DNA of 64,000 nt from Helicobacter acinonychis (lineage in GTDB: Bacteria > Campylobacterota > Campylobacteria > Campylobacterales > Helicobacteraceae), in assembly GCF_900461455.1 (NCBI RefSeq), contig NZ_UGIA01000001.1, positions 1,426,001-1,490,000 on the forward strand, in the 5' to 3' direction. The position numbers and the translations under genes were made by a program. The stretch's first letter is position 1. The number at the start of each line of letters is the position of its first letter. This document shows positions 42,625 to 50,714 of the stretch, piece by piece. Under the pieces are notes generated by a model. It did not search any database. It was given only the letters and a program-made list of their open reading frames with translations, and had not been told where the DNA came from.

Positions 42625-43274
42625 AAAATTTCAACCGCCTTATTTATACGGACAATCTTGAAGAAAGCTTAGAAGAAGTTGCAAGCCTTTTTGAACGCCA
42701 CACTAAATTCTACACAGAAATCCTTGAAAAAGACAAAAAGGTGATCAAAACTTTTAACAAGGACTTTAAAATAGAGCATGCCAAAGAAGTGATTTCAAAA
42801 GCCAATCTCAAACACAGCACATTGAACGCCTTTTTAATCGCTGCCCCTAGTTATGGTATAGAAGCCCAAAACGCGCTCTTAAAAATATTAGAAGAACCCC
42901 CAAATAATGTTTGTTTTATCATGTTTGCTAAAAGCCCAAACCATGTCTTAGCTACCATTAAATCCCGCTTAATCAAAGAAGATAGGCGCCAAAAAATCCC
43001 TCTAAAACCTTTAAATTTTGATTTATCCAAGTTGGATTTAAAAGATATTTATGCGTTTTTAAGGGAATTAGACAAAGAAAATTTTGATTCTAGAGAAAAT
43101 CAAAGGGAAAAAATTGAAAGCCTGCTAGAGAGCATCAACAGACACCAGATCTATTTAAACGAGCAAGAATTGCAAGCTTTTGATTTAGCGATCAAGGCCA
43201 ATAGCTCTTATTATAAGCTTAGCTATAATCTTTTGCCCTTACTTTTAAGCCTTTTGTCTAAAAAGAGGGTGTGA
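42621..43274 (+). CDS. holB: DNA polymerase III delta-prime subunit (short form)
   Basis: A 217-residue protein, shorter than the usual 300-plus residue delta-prime. The recognisable core is FLIAAPSYGIEAQNALLKILEEPPNNVCFIMFAKSPNHVLATIKSRL, which includes the clamp-loader SRC-like region, here SRL. There is no Walker A motif, as expected for the stator subunit. The C-terminal collar domain seems reduced. It is coupled to hobA and folP by four- and one-base overlaps. Confidence 0.87.
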   Translation: MKNFNRLIYTDNLEESLEEVASLFERHTKFYTEILEKDKKVIKTFNKDFKIEHAKEVISKANLKHSTLNAFLIAAPSYGIEAQNALLKILEEPPNNVCFIMFAKSPNHVLATIKSRLIKEDRRQKIPLKPLNFDLSKLDLKDIYAFLRELDKENFDSRENQREKIESLLESINRHQIYLNEQELQAFDLAIKANSSYYKLSYNLLPLLLSLLSKKRV

Positions 43275-44416
43275 TGACTTTAAAACGCCTTAATTCTGAT
43301 GCGTTAAAAAACGCCCTTCAAAAAATAGGTCCAGAAAAGATCGTGCAAAACCGCATGCACCAAAAAGGCGTTAGCTTTGTCTTTGAAATCAAACATTTGC
43401 CCTTGAGTGCTGCGTTGATTTTAAAGCAAGAAGCCATAAGTGTTGGAGGCGATTTTGCCACGCCAAAAGATTGTATTTTGGCTAAAGAGCCTTTTTATGA
43501 TGGGGTGTTGATCGTGAGCGCTAATCAATTAGAGCGTTTGATTATAAAGTGCTATTCCCAACCCTTTGGGCTTAAACATTTAGCGCAAGAATTGAAAAGC
43601 CATCTCAAAGCCCCTAAACCTAACGCCCCACAGATCATGGCGGTTTTAAACCTTACGCCGGATAGCTTCTATGAAAAGAGCCGTTTTAGTAGCAAAAAAG
43701 CGCTTGAAGAAATCTATCAATTACTAGAAAAGGGCATCACACTCATTGATATAGGTGCAGCCAGTTCAAGACCACAGAGTGAAATCATTGATCCAAAAAT
43801 AGAGCAAGAGCGCTTAAAAGAAGTTTTATTGGAAATCAAATCCCAAAAACTCTACCAACTTGCACAATTTAGCATAGACACCTACCATGCCAAAACCGCC
43901 CAAATGGCTTTGGAGCATCATTTTTCTATCCTTAATGATGTGAGCGGTTTTAGTAGCGCTGAAATGCTAGAAGTCGCAAGAGACTACAAACCTACTTGCA
44001 TTTTAATGCACTCTCAAAAAACCCCCAAAGACATGCAAGAAAATGTGTTTTACCATAATCTATTTGACGAAATGGATCGTTTCTTTAAAGACAAGCTAGA
44101 GGTTTTAGAAAAATATGCACTTCAAGATATTGTTTTAGATATTGGGTTTGGATTCGCTAAATTAAAAGAGCATAATTTAGCCTTAATCAAGCATTTAAGC
44201 CACTTCCTCAAATTCAAAAAACCCTTATTGGTGGGAGCGAGCCGTAAAAACACGATCGGGCTTATCACCGGGCGTGAAGTTCAAAACCGACTCGCTGGCA
44301 CTTTAAGCTTGCATTTAATGGCGTTACAAAATGGAGCGAGCATTTTAAGAGTGCATGATATTGATGAGCATATTGATCTCATTAAAGTGTTTGAGAGCCT
44401 AGAAGAGACAGATTAG
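43274..44416 (+). CDS. folP: Dihydropteroate synthase with N-terminal extension
   Basis: A 380-residue protein. Residues about 115-375 form the catalytic TIM barrel: IMAVLNLTPDSFYEKSRF, GITLIDIGAASSRPQSE, FSILNDVSGF, VLDIGFGFAKLKEHN and VGASRKNTIG. It joins p-aminobenzoate to the pterin pyrophosphate. The first 110 residues are an extra domain not found in the 280-residue E. coli enzyme. The ATG at 43274 overlaps the holB stop; a GTG one codon earlier is less likely. Confidence 0.92.
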   Translation: MTLKRLNSDALKNALQKIGPEKIVQNRMHQKGVSFVFEIKHLPLSAALILKQEAISVGGDFATPKDCILAKEPFYDGVLIVSANQLERLIIKCYSQPFGLKHLAQELKSHLKAPKPNAPQIMAVLNLTPDSFYEKSRFSSKKALEEIYQLLEKGITLIDIGAASSRPQSEIIDPKIEQERLKEVLLEIKSQKLYQLAQFSIDTYHAKTAQMALEHHFSILNDVSGFSSAEMLEVARDYKPTCILMHSQKTPKDMQENVFYHNLFDEMDRFFKDKLEVLEKYALQDIVLDIGFGFAKLKEHNLALIKHLSHFLKFKKPLLVGASRKNTIGLITGREVQNRLAGTLSLHLMALQNGASILRVHDIDEHIDLIKVFESLEETD

Positions 44417-44471
44417 ATAAAATTTTTGGCTCTGATCTTAATGAATATTAGCTATTACAAAAAACACTTTT

Positions 44472-44496
44472 GAGTATTTTTTAATAACCAATACTC
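44472..44496. terminator. Stem-loop between convergent folP and the sigma-54-driven gene
   Basis: A 7-bp stem GAGTATT/AATACTC with an 11-base loop lies in the 97-base gap. The plus side is followed by TATTTT, a modest T-run. It may serve both genes. Confidence 0.45.
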
Positions 44497-44513
44497 TATT
44501 TTAACCCTAACGC

Positions 44514-44975
44514 TTAAAGAACCACATCCATCGTTGAAGCGTTGTTGTAAGCGTTTTGATAGCGTTGCAAAAAATCGCTATGGTTGGTGGCGTTAAAAGT
44601 TTGTAGGGCTTTCTTGTGCAAGCCATTCACCGGTTGTTTAGGAGTGCTTTCCACTTCTTTAGAGAATTTCCCATTATAAAAATCCGTCAAGCTATAAAGC
44701 GATTGAGCCGCAAGGCGTTTTTGACTCTCATTCATTCCCGCCGTCGCCCTTAAAAAAGCGTCATACTCTCTATCGCTCATCAATTCTAAAACCAAAAAGC
44801 CATAAGTCTCTCGCTTGTTAGGGTTAAAGGGGAGGTTTTCTATGAGAGCGTCCTTTTTTTCTCGTTCTACTTTTTCTACGCCTTCAATAGGGGCTAAATC
44901 TTCTTTAGGAGTGCTTTTTGAATTTAAAAGCCCATAGAGATTAGAATCAAATTGGTTGATAGAAGAAACGGCCAT
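44514..44975 (-). CDS. Sigma-54-controlled protein of probable flagellar role (HP1233-like)
   Basis: A 153-residue soluble protein without signal peptide or membrane helix. It is polar, with a charged N-terminal third (KSTPKEDLAPIEGVEKVEREKK) and a helical centre (YGFLVLELMSDREYDAFLRATAGMNESQKRLAAQSLYSLTDFYNGKF). I do not recognise a domain. The gene has a textbook sigma-54 promoter (45011-45030), and RpoN in H. pylori controls almost only flagellar genes, so a role in hook, rod or export is inferred. Transcription would start about 26 bases before the ATG, leaving room for a short leader. It converges with folP. Confidence 0.8.
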   Translation of the reverse strand: MAVSSINQFDSNLYGLLNSKSTPKEDLAPIEGVEKVEREKKDALIENLPFNPNKRETYGFLVLELMSDREYDAFLRATAGMNESQKRLAAQSLYSLTDFYNGKFSKEVESTPKQPVNGLHKKALQTFNATNHSDFLQRYQNAYNNASTMDVVL

Positions 44976-45010
44976 GCAGATTTCCTAGAATTGAATTTTA
45001 CGATAATATT

Positions 45011-45030
45011 AAGCAAAATCCATTCCATAA
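45011..45030 (-). promoter_or_regulatory. Sigma-54 promoter of the HP1233-like gene
   Basis: The minus strand reads TATGGAATGGATTTTGCTTA, with GG-N10-GC spacing and the consensus TTTTGCTT around -12. It closely resembles the flgB promoter (TTGGAATAATTTTTGCA). Confidence 0.78.
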
Positions 45031-45170
45031 TGAGGTGAGATCATGGCATGGGTTTTAGGGTAAGATAAAATATTTTGGATCCATTCAAGCGATATTGGAG
45101 CTTCAAAACTTAAGTCCTAATTATAAATCTTAGGTTAAACTACCTTAAAAATTTTGTTGGTGGAGAAGGC

Positions 45171-46079
45171 ATGCGTAATACCATTTTATTTGGCGTTTCA
45201 ATGATACTCTTGGCGAATTTATGCTTTGGGATCATGAGCGCGTTTGTTAAAGTCACAGCTGACTACTTTTCCCCCATGGAAAATGTGTTTTACCGCTCCA
45301 TTACCATGACGCTTTTACTCTTACTCGTTTATCCTTTTAAGCCCTACCGCTTAAAGAGTTACAAACAAGGCGGTTTTAAAAAACTCGCTTTTAGGGTTGT
45401 TATAGGGGGTTTAGCGATGTTAGCGTTTTTTTATAATATTGAAAAAATTTCGCTCGCTACCGCAACGGCTTTCTCGCAATGCGCGCCTATTTACACGGTG
45501 CTTCTTTCTCCTTTCCTTTTGAAAGAAAAGCTCAAAAGAAGCGCGTTAATTTCAGCATGCATTGGGCTAGTGGGCGTGGTTCTCATTTCAAATCCTAGTG
45601 TGGAAAATGTAGGACCGGTTGAAATTATTATGGGTATATTGAGCGGAATCTTTGTGTCTTTGGCGTATATCACTTTAAGGGATTTGAGAGAGTATTACGA
45701 CAAGCAAGCCGTGATTTTAGCGTTCGCCTTTGGCATGAGCGTGCTTGGGCTAGTGGGCATGTTTATTGACATTCCTTTTTTATCCACAGGCATTCACATG
45801 CCCAGAAAAGAGGATATTTTGTGGATTTCTTTAATAGGGATTAGCGGAACTTTAGGGCAGTATTTCCTAACCTATGCTTACATGAACGCTCCTGCTGGGA
45901 TCATTGCTCCTATTGAATATACCCGCATTGTTTGGGGACTCTTGTTTGGGCTGTATTTAGGCGATAAATTTTTGGATCTTAAAAGTTCTTTAGGGGTGGC
46001 TTTGATTTTATTTTCAGGCTTACTCATCGCCTTGCCCGCCCTTTTAAAAGAATTAAAAAATTTTAAATCATGCAACTAA
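45171..46079 (+). CDS. EamA/DMT-family drug/metabolite transporter
   Basis: A 302-residue inner-membrane protein with ten helices arranged as two EamA repeats. Typical segments are ANLCFGIMSAFVKVTADYFSPMENVFYRS in the first half and ITLRDLREYYDKQAVILAFAFGM and APAGIIAPIEYTRIVWGLLFGLYLGDKFLD in the second. The substrate cannot be told from the sequence. It overlaps the next membrane protein by ten bases, so the two are co-translated. Confidence 0.88.
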   Translation: MRNTILFGVSMILLANLCFGIMSAFVKVTADYFSPMENVFYRSITMTLLLLLVYPFKPYRLKSYKQGGFKKLAFRVVIGGLAMLAFFYNIEKISLATATAFSQCAPIYTVLLSPFLLKEKLKRSALISACIGLVGVVLISNPSVENVGPVEIIMGILSGIFVSLAYITLRDLREYYDKQAVILAFAFGMSVLGLVGMFIDIPFLSTGIHMPRKEDILWISLIGISGTLGQYFLTYAYMNAPAGIIAPIEYTRIVWGLLFGLYLGDKFLDLKSSLGVALILFSGLLIALPALLKELKNFKSCN

Positions 46080-47314
46080 GCCCCCTACAAAGTGCACTGT
46101 TATACTTTCGCTATTTTATTTATCCGGAGAAAAAAACAAGGAGTTTTGATTTAAGCGATTTGATTTTTATTATCATGGTTTTTTTAGTCCTGGCTTTAGG
46201 GCTATGGATGATTGGGGAAATTTCTATCAGTTACAAGGAGGCGAGAGACTTTTTTTATAGCAACGCTTGGTTTGTTAAAATCGCTCAAAAAAGCACGGAA
46301 ATCTTGGGTCAAAACGATTTGGCGTTAAGATTGCCTTTTTTACTCTCTCACATTATCAACATGTTTTTATTCTATCTCATAGGGCGAAAGACTTTAAAAA
46401 AGCCTAAAGACGCCCTTTATGTGGTTTTGACTTACGCTTTATTGCCTGGAGTGAATCTCTTTGCGATCTTATTGGCTAAAAGCGTGTTGGTGTTAAACCT
46501 TGGGCTTTTGATTGGCTATTTGTATGTCAAAACCCAAAAAATCCCCTATTTGACCATTAGCGCTTGTGCGTTTTTAGACGGCGCGTTCGTTGCACTTTTG
46601 CTAGGGGTTTTTATTTATACTTTAAAAAGGCGTTATTTTAAAAGCGTGATCTTTGCTTTGGTTTGTTTGGGTGTGAATATCGCTCTTTTTAATGGTAATT
46701 TTAAGGGCTTGCCTAGGGGGTATTTTATAGACACTTGCTTAGAGCTCATGCTTTTGTATTCACCCTTATTGTTCCTCTACTACCCTTATACGCTCTATAA
46801 AGCCCTTTTTGATAAAAAGCCATCGTTATTGGCCTTTATGAGCGCGAGCGGTTGGCTTTTCCCTTTGCTTTTGAGCATGCGTCAAGAGATAGATTTGAAA
46901 ACTTTCGCCCCTCTAGCCTTAATCGGTTTGCCCTTATTCATTAAAAGCGTTTTAAATAGCCTTAGGGTGCGTTTAAAGGAATTTAGGGGGCAGTATTATT
47001 TGCGTGTTTTTAGTCTGTATCTTTTAATGCTCACTGAAACGCTCTTTTTGTGGGGGAGTAAAATTTCTGGTGCCAATGAAAAGTTATTAAACCGGCATTT
47101 TTTAGCTAAAGAAGTCGCTACGGCTTTGCAATTAAGGGGTATCCGTCAAATCCGCACTAATGACAAACAACTCGCTTTAAGGCTTCAGTTTTATGGCATT
47201 AAAAAGGGGGGGAGATTGAGGCTTATTAACACTAAAATTTCTAAAAAACGCCCAGATATTGAAATCATCTACGCTGATAAAATTCTACAATCCTATAGTT
47301 TGGTGCGCCATTAA
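46070..47314 (+). CDS. Multispanning membrane protein, GT-C glycosyltransferase-like (HP1235-like)
   Basis: A 414-residue protein with about nine hydrophobic helices. The first periplasmic loop contains SYKEARDFFYSNAWF, with acidic residues, followed by LRLPFLLSHIINMFLFYLIGRKTL; this resembles the start of ArnT/PMT-type GT-C glycosyltransferases that use polyprenyl-linked sugars (D/E in loop 1, then R-LPFxL). The C-terminal 80 residues are basic and probably cytoplasmic or periplasmic (IRQIRTNDKQLALRLQFYGIKK). Function is inference from this pattern. It is coupled to the EamA transporter upstream. Confidence 0.8.
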   Translation: MQLSPLQSALLYFRYFIYPEKKTRSFDLSDLIFIIMVFLVLALGLWMIGEISISYKEARDFFYSNAWFVKIAQKSTEILGQNDLALRLPFLLSHIINMFLFYLIGRKTLKKPKDALYVVLTYALLPGVNLFAILLAKSVLVLNLGLLIGYLYVKTQKIPYLTISACAFLDGAFVALLLGVFIYTLKRRYFKSVIFALVCLGVNIALFNGNFKGLPRGYFIDTCLELMLLYSPLLFLYYPYTLYKALFDKKPSLLAFMSASGWLFPLLLSMRQEIDLKTFAPLALIGLPLFIKSVLNSLRVRLKEFRGQYYLRVFSLYLLMLTETLFLWGSKISGANEKLLNRHFLAKEVATALQLRGIRQIRTNDKQLALRLQFYGIKKGGRLRLINTKISKKRPDIEIIYADKILQSYSLVRH

Positions 47315-47322
47315 ACCCATGC

Positions 47323-47358
47323 TTTAAAAAGCATTTTATCTTTAAAAAGCATTTTATC
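47323..47358 (+). repeat. 18-bp perfect tandem duplication upstream of the DUF507 gene
   Basis: TTTAAAAAGCATTTTATC occurs twice in a row (47323-47340, 47341-47358) in the 96-base gap. A third partial form (GATAAAATAC) follows, which is also the probable -10 region of the next gene. Confidence 0.9.
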
Positions 47359-47410
47359 TAAAGAGTGATAAAATACACTCTAAAAATAAATAAAATACGC
47401 GAGAAAAATC

Positions 47411-47962
47411 ATGAGACTCAAACTAACCCATATAACGCATGTAAGCCATAAGATTGCCAACGACTTTACCCATTCAGAATTACTAGAATTAAAAGCTCCT
47501 AGGGAATCATTGTGTACCTTGATAGAAGAAATTTTGGAAAAAAGCGTTAAAAAAGAAAACGCCATAGATGAGCAAGCCAGGGAGCTTTTAGAAGAAAACA
47601 CGGACGAAATAGAATTCATGCGAATGGATGAAAGGCAGCTTTTTTGGATGATTAAAAGGCAAATCGCTCAAAAAGAAGGCTTTCATTTGTTTTGGGAAGA
47701 AAGGTGCAACGATTTATCGCACCAAATTTTGAATAAAATCTTAGATGAAGATTTGATCATGTTTAGCGTGTCTGAAAATTTGATAAGAAACTTGATTTAC
47801 AAATCCATTGACACCTATTCTAAGGCGTATGAAAGCATTGAAAATGAAGTGCATGAAAAAATCAAGCATTACAAACGCAAATTACCCGTAGGGAGCGATG
47901 AATACGAACTCGTGTTTGAAAGGCTTTATGAAGAAGAATTAAGACGCAAAGGCTTTTTGTAA
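47411..47962 (+). CDS. DUF507 family protein
   Basis: A 183-residue acidic, fully helical soluble protein: MRLKLTHITHVSHKIANDF at the start, two long amphipathic stretches (LCTLIEEILEKSVKKENAIDEQARELLEENTDEIEFM, and ILDEDLIMFSVSENLIRNLIYKSIDTY) and a charged end (LYEEELRRKGFL). It matches my memory of DUF507, a family of unknown function in Campylobacterota, Aquificae and some Deltaproteobacteria. It overlaps carA by one base, so it may be co-expressed with it. Confidence 0.88.
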   Translation: MRLKLTHITHVSHKIANDFTHSELLELKAPRESLCTLIEEILEKSVKKENAIDEQARELLEENTDEIEFMRMDERQLFWMIKRQIAQKEGFHLFWEERCNDLSHQILNKILDEDLIMFSVSENLIRNLIYKSIDTYSKAYESIENEVHEKIKHYKRKLPVGSDEYELVFERLYEEELRRKGFL

Positions 47963-49101
47963 TGGTCTCTCTCTATTTAGAAAATGGGCTTTTTTTACAA
48001 GTGCAAAGTTTTGGGGCTAGCGGTACGCAAGTGGGGGAGCTTGTTTTTAACACTTCCATGAGTGGCTATCAAGAAGTCATTAGCGATCCTAGCTATAAAG
48101 GGCAATTTGTGATTTTTAGCATGCCAGAAATTGGGGTCGTGGGTGCTAATTCTAAAGATGATGAATCCTTTTTTTCAAGTGCAGGGATTTTAGTGCGCCA
48201 TTACAACGAATTTTTTTCTAACTCAAGGGCGGATTTTAGCTTGAGCGCTTATTTGAAAGAGCGTGGCGTTTTAGGGATTTGTGGGGTTGATACTAGGAGT
48301 TTGATTAAAACTTTACGCCATCATGGGTGCTTGATGATGGTCGCTTCCACGATAGAGCATGATAAAAACAAGCTTGAAGAGATTCTAAAAAACGCCCCTA
48401 GAATTTCTCACACCCCTTTAGTGGCTAGCGTTTCTACACCAAAAATAATAACCCATCAGCGCGCTACTTTTGATTTCAAAACCTTAGATTACAAGCCTTT
48501 TGATGAAAAAAACTCTCATAAAACTATCGCTGTGCTAGACTTTGGGGCTAAGGGCAATATTTTAAATGAGCTTCAAAATGTGGGGTTAAAAGCCCTTATT
48601 TATCCGCACCACACCAAAGCTAACGAGCTTATCAAAGCTTATGAAAAAAAAGAAATCCATGGGATTTTCCTCTCTAATGGGCCAGGCGATCCTTTGAGTT
48701 TGCAACAAGAAATTGGAGAAATCAAACAACTCATTGGCGCTAAAATCCCTATGTTTGGCATTTGTTTAGGGCATCAACTGCTCTCTATCGCGCAAGGCTA
48801 CCCTACCTACAAGCTCAAATTTGGCCACCATGGGAGCAACCACCCTGTCAAAAACCTAGAAACAAACGCCGTTGAAATCACTGCACAAAACCACAACTAT
48901 TGTGTCCCTGAAGCAATTGAAAAAATCGCTACTATCACACACCGCAACCTTTTTGACAACACCATTGAAGGCGTGCACTATAAAAACGCCCCCATCATCT
49001 CTGTCCAGCACCACCCAGAAAGTAGCCCCGGTCCTAAAGAGAGCCATTATATTTTTAAAGAATTTGTGAAATTGTTAGAGAATTTCCCCACTAGAGAATA
49101 A
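47962..49101 (+). CDS. carA: Carbamoyl-phosphate synthase small subunit
   Basis: A 379-residue protein. The N-terminal domain has VGELVFNTSMSGYQEVISDPSYKGQFVIFSMPEIG and GVDTRSLIKTLR. The C-terminal class I glutamine amidotransferase has SNGPGDP, the nucleophile C268 in FGICLGHQLL, and the catalytic H and E in VQHHPESSPGP. It supplies ammonia to CarB (encoded elsewhere) for arginine and pyrimidine synthesis. It overlaps the DUF507 gene by one base and is followed by a terminator. Confidence 0.95.
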   Translation: MVSLYLENGLFLQVQSFGASGTQVGELVFNTSMSGYQEVISDPSYKGQFVIFSMPEIGVVGANSKDDESFFSSAGILVRHYNEFFSNSRADFSLSAYLKERGVLGICGVDTRSLIKTLRHHGCLMMVASTIEHDKNKLEEILKNAPRISHTPLVASVSTPKIITHQRATFDFKTLDYKPFDEKNSHKTIAVLDFGAKGNILNELQNVGLKALIYPHHTKANELIKAYEKKEIHGIFLSNGPGDPLSLQQEIGEIKQLIGAKIPMFGICLGHQLLSIAQGYPTYKLKFGHHGSNHPVKNLETNAVEITAQNHNYCVPEAIEKIATITHRNLFDNTIEGVHYKNAPIISVQHHPESSPGPKESHYIFKEFVKLLENFPTRE

Positions 49102-49112
49102 GAGATAATCTT

Positions 49113-49145
49113 AATTCTTTAGCCTTTTAGCCTAAAAGAATTTTT
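49113..49145 (+). terminator. Rho-independent terminator after carA
   Basis: An imperfect stem AATTCTT-TAG/CTAAAAGAATT is followed by five Ts. It lies between convergent carA and crcB. Confidence 0.6.
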
Positions 49146-49197
49146 ACGGAGATTTTTGCTAAAAACTAACGCTTGATTTTTAAGAAATTAAAGAGCA

Positions 49198-49581
49198 CTA
49201 AACAAAATTTTTAGCCAAAAACCAGCCGATAGCTACCCCAATAAGCCCTAAAATATTAGTGCCTAAAACATAAGAAATAGCTTCAATGTATTGGGATTTT
49301 TGCAAGAGTTTTAAAGTGTCTAGCCCATAAGAAGAAAAAGTCGTAAATCCCCCTAAAACCCCAGTGACAAAAAAGATCCCAAAATCATCACCAAAAACTT
49401 TTTTAGCAGCCAAATGCCCCATAAGGCCGATGACAAAACACCCTATTAGATTCACGCTAAAAGTCCCTAAAGGAAAACTTTCAAACATTAAAAATTTGCT
49501 AGGCATCATCTTGCCCACAAAATACCTTAACGAGCTCCCTAAAGCCCCCCCTAAAGCGGCCCATAAAAAGACAAGATTCAT
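49198..49581 (-). CDS. crcB: Fluoride exporter CrcB/Fluc
   Basis: A 127-residue channel with four membrane helices. Family motifs are all present: ALGGALGSSLRYFVG, FPLGTFSVNLIGCFVIGLM with the pore N, and GFTTFSSYGLDTLKLL. Fluc works as a dual-topology dimer that expels fluoride. I see no fluoride riboswitch in the 46 bases separating it from the next gene's end. The gene stands alone on the minus strand. Confidence 0.93.
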   Translation of the reverse strand: MNLVFLWAALGGALGSSLRYFVGKMMPSKFLMFESFPLGTFSVNLIGCFVIGLMGHLAAKKVFGDDFGIFFVTGVLGGFTTFSSYGLDTLKLLQKSQYIEAISYVLGTNILGLIGVAIGWFLAKNFV

Positions 49582-49627
49582 GCATCATCCTTTAAAAAAT
49601 AATTGAGAGCATTATAATAAGATGTTT

Positions 49628-50302
49628 TTAATCAACTTTCAAACTTAAAGCTAAATCCAAACACGCTTCTAGAGAAGGTTTTTTAGCAATATAGCTTTGA
49701 ATACCTCGCTCTTGCAAGTATTGAGCAGTCGTGTTGCCGATACTGATAGCGGTGTGAGTTTTTAAAAATCCAAAATAGTGCAAAAAGGCTTTTGCATGGC
49801 TTATGGCTGTAAAAATAAGAATGCTATTTTCTTTGGGTTTTAGGGCATTTTGTTCGCTTAAAGTCAAATGTTTGAGTTTGTTTTCATAAACAACGGCTTG
49901 TTTAAGATTAATCCCATGCTCTAAAAGGATAGTGTCTAAAGAAGAAGCAATGTCTTTCGCCCTTAAATACAAAACGCTTTTTCCTTTCAATAAAGGAATG
50001 ATTTCTTTAGCAAACTCTTTTCCATGAGCTTTTTTCCCTATAAAGGCGATTTTAAAATGGTGATCTTGTAAAGTTTTGGCAGTGGGTTCACTCAAAGCGT
50101 AAGCAGGGATATTTTGTAAAATTTTGAGTTTAGGGCTATGTTTTAAAGTTTCTAGCAAGGAAAACACCGCATTTTTAGAGGTAAAAATAAGGGCGTTAAA
50201 AGGGTTCACATTTAATTCTAAAGGATAGTAGTGCAATCCATTTAAAATGAGAGTTTTATAAGGGGCAATCCTTTGAGAATGCACCCACACAATCTCCCTC
50301 AC
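49628..50302 (-). CDS. hemD: Uroporphyrinogen III synthase
   Basis: A 224-residue two-lobed enzyme. Recognisable pieces: NALIFTSKNAVFSLLETL, NIPAYALSEPTAKTLQDHHFKIAFIG, KGKSVLYLRAKDIASSLDTIL, and ILIFTAISHAKAFLHYFG with TAISIGNTTAQYLQERGI. It closes hydroxymethylbilane into the heme precursor. HemD sequences are poorly conserved, so the call rests on these blocks together. Two bases separate it from the upstream rhodanese gene on the same strand. Confidence 0.88.
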   Translation of the reverse strand: MREIVWVHSQRIAPYKTLILNGLHYYPLELNVNPFNALIFTSKNAVFSLLETLKHSPKLKILQNIPAYALSEPTAKTLQDHHFKIAFIGKKAHGKEFAKEIIPLLKGKSVLYLRAKDIASSLDTILLEHGINLKQAVVYENKLKHLTLSEQNALKPKENSILIFTAISHAKAFLHYFGFLKTHTAISIGNTTAQYLQERGIQSYIAKKPSLEACLDLALSLKVD

Positions 50303-50304
50303 GC

Positions 50305-50643
50305 CTAGTTTTTTTTATCGCTCAAAGAAGTGTCGTCATAGATCATTCTAAAGCCGTATTTTTCAAAGTCATAGACATTGCCCTCTAAATAATAGGGCGT
50401 ATAGCCTAAGGCATGCATGCTTTTAGCCGCATTTAAAGCCCTAACCCCAGCTCTGCAATGGAGCAATACTTTTTTATCTTTGTGTTGGGATAAAAAATCA
50501 GCGAGCTTTTCTTCGTCATTGACGCTAATGAGCGTAACATTAGGCAAATGCAATTCTTCATATTCGTCTAACTCGCGCACATCCACCACGATAAAATCAT
50601 TAAAATTGACTTCTTCTAAACTGATTGCATAATCTTCAAGCAT
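50305..50643 (-). CDS. Rhodanese-like sulfurtransferase domain protein
   Basis: A 112-residue single rhodanese domain: FIVVDVRELDEYEELHLPNVTLI, the active-site cysteine in VLLHCRAGVRALNAA, and LEGNVYDFEKYGFRMIY. It could carry persulfide sulfur; the physiological acceptor is not evident. It is encoded with hemD. A 71-base gap to divergent dld holds the promoters. Confidence 0.9.
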   Translation of the reverse strand: MLEDYAISLEEVNFNDFIVVDVRELDEYEELHLPNVTLISVNDEEKLADFLSQHKDKKVLLHCRAGVRALNAAKSMHALGYTPYYLEGNVYDFEKYGFRMIYDDTSLSDKKN

Positions 50644-50714
50644 GTTTATCCTTAATTTTTAAAGTAAGGTTATGTTACAATGATTTGATAAATAGGAATG
50701 TTTAGGGAGCGGTT

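Noticed and set aside
49582-49627. Fluoride riboswitch near crcB
   Set aside because: Only 46 bases separate the crcB start from hemD, and no fluoride-aptamer core could be seen.
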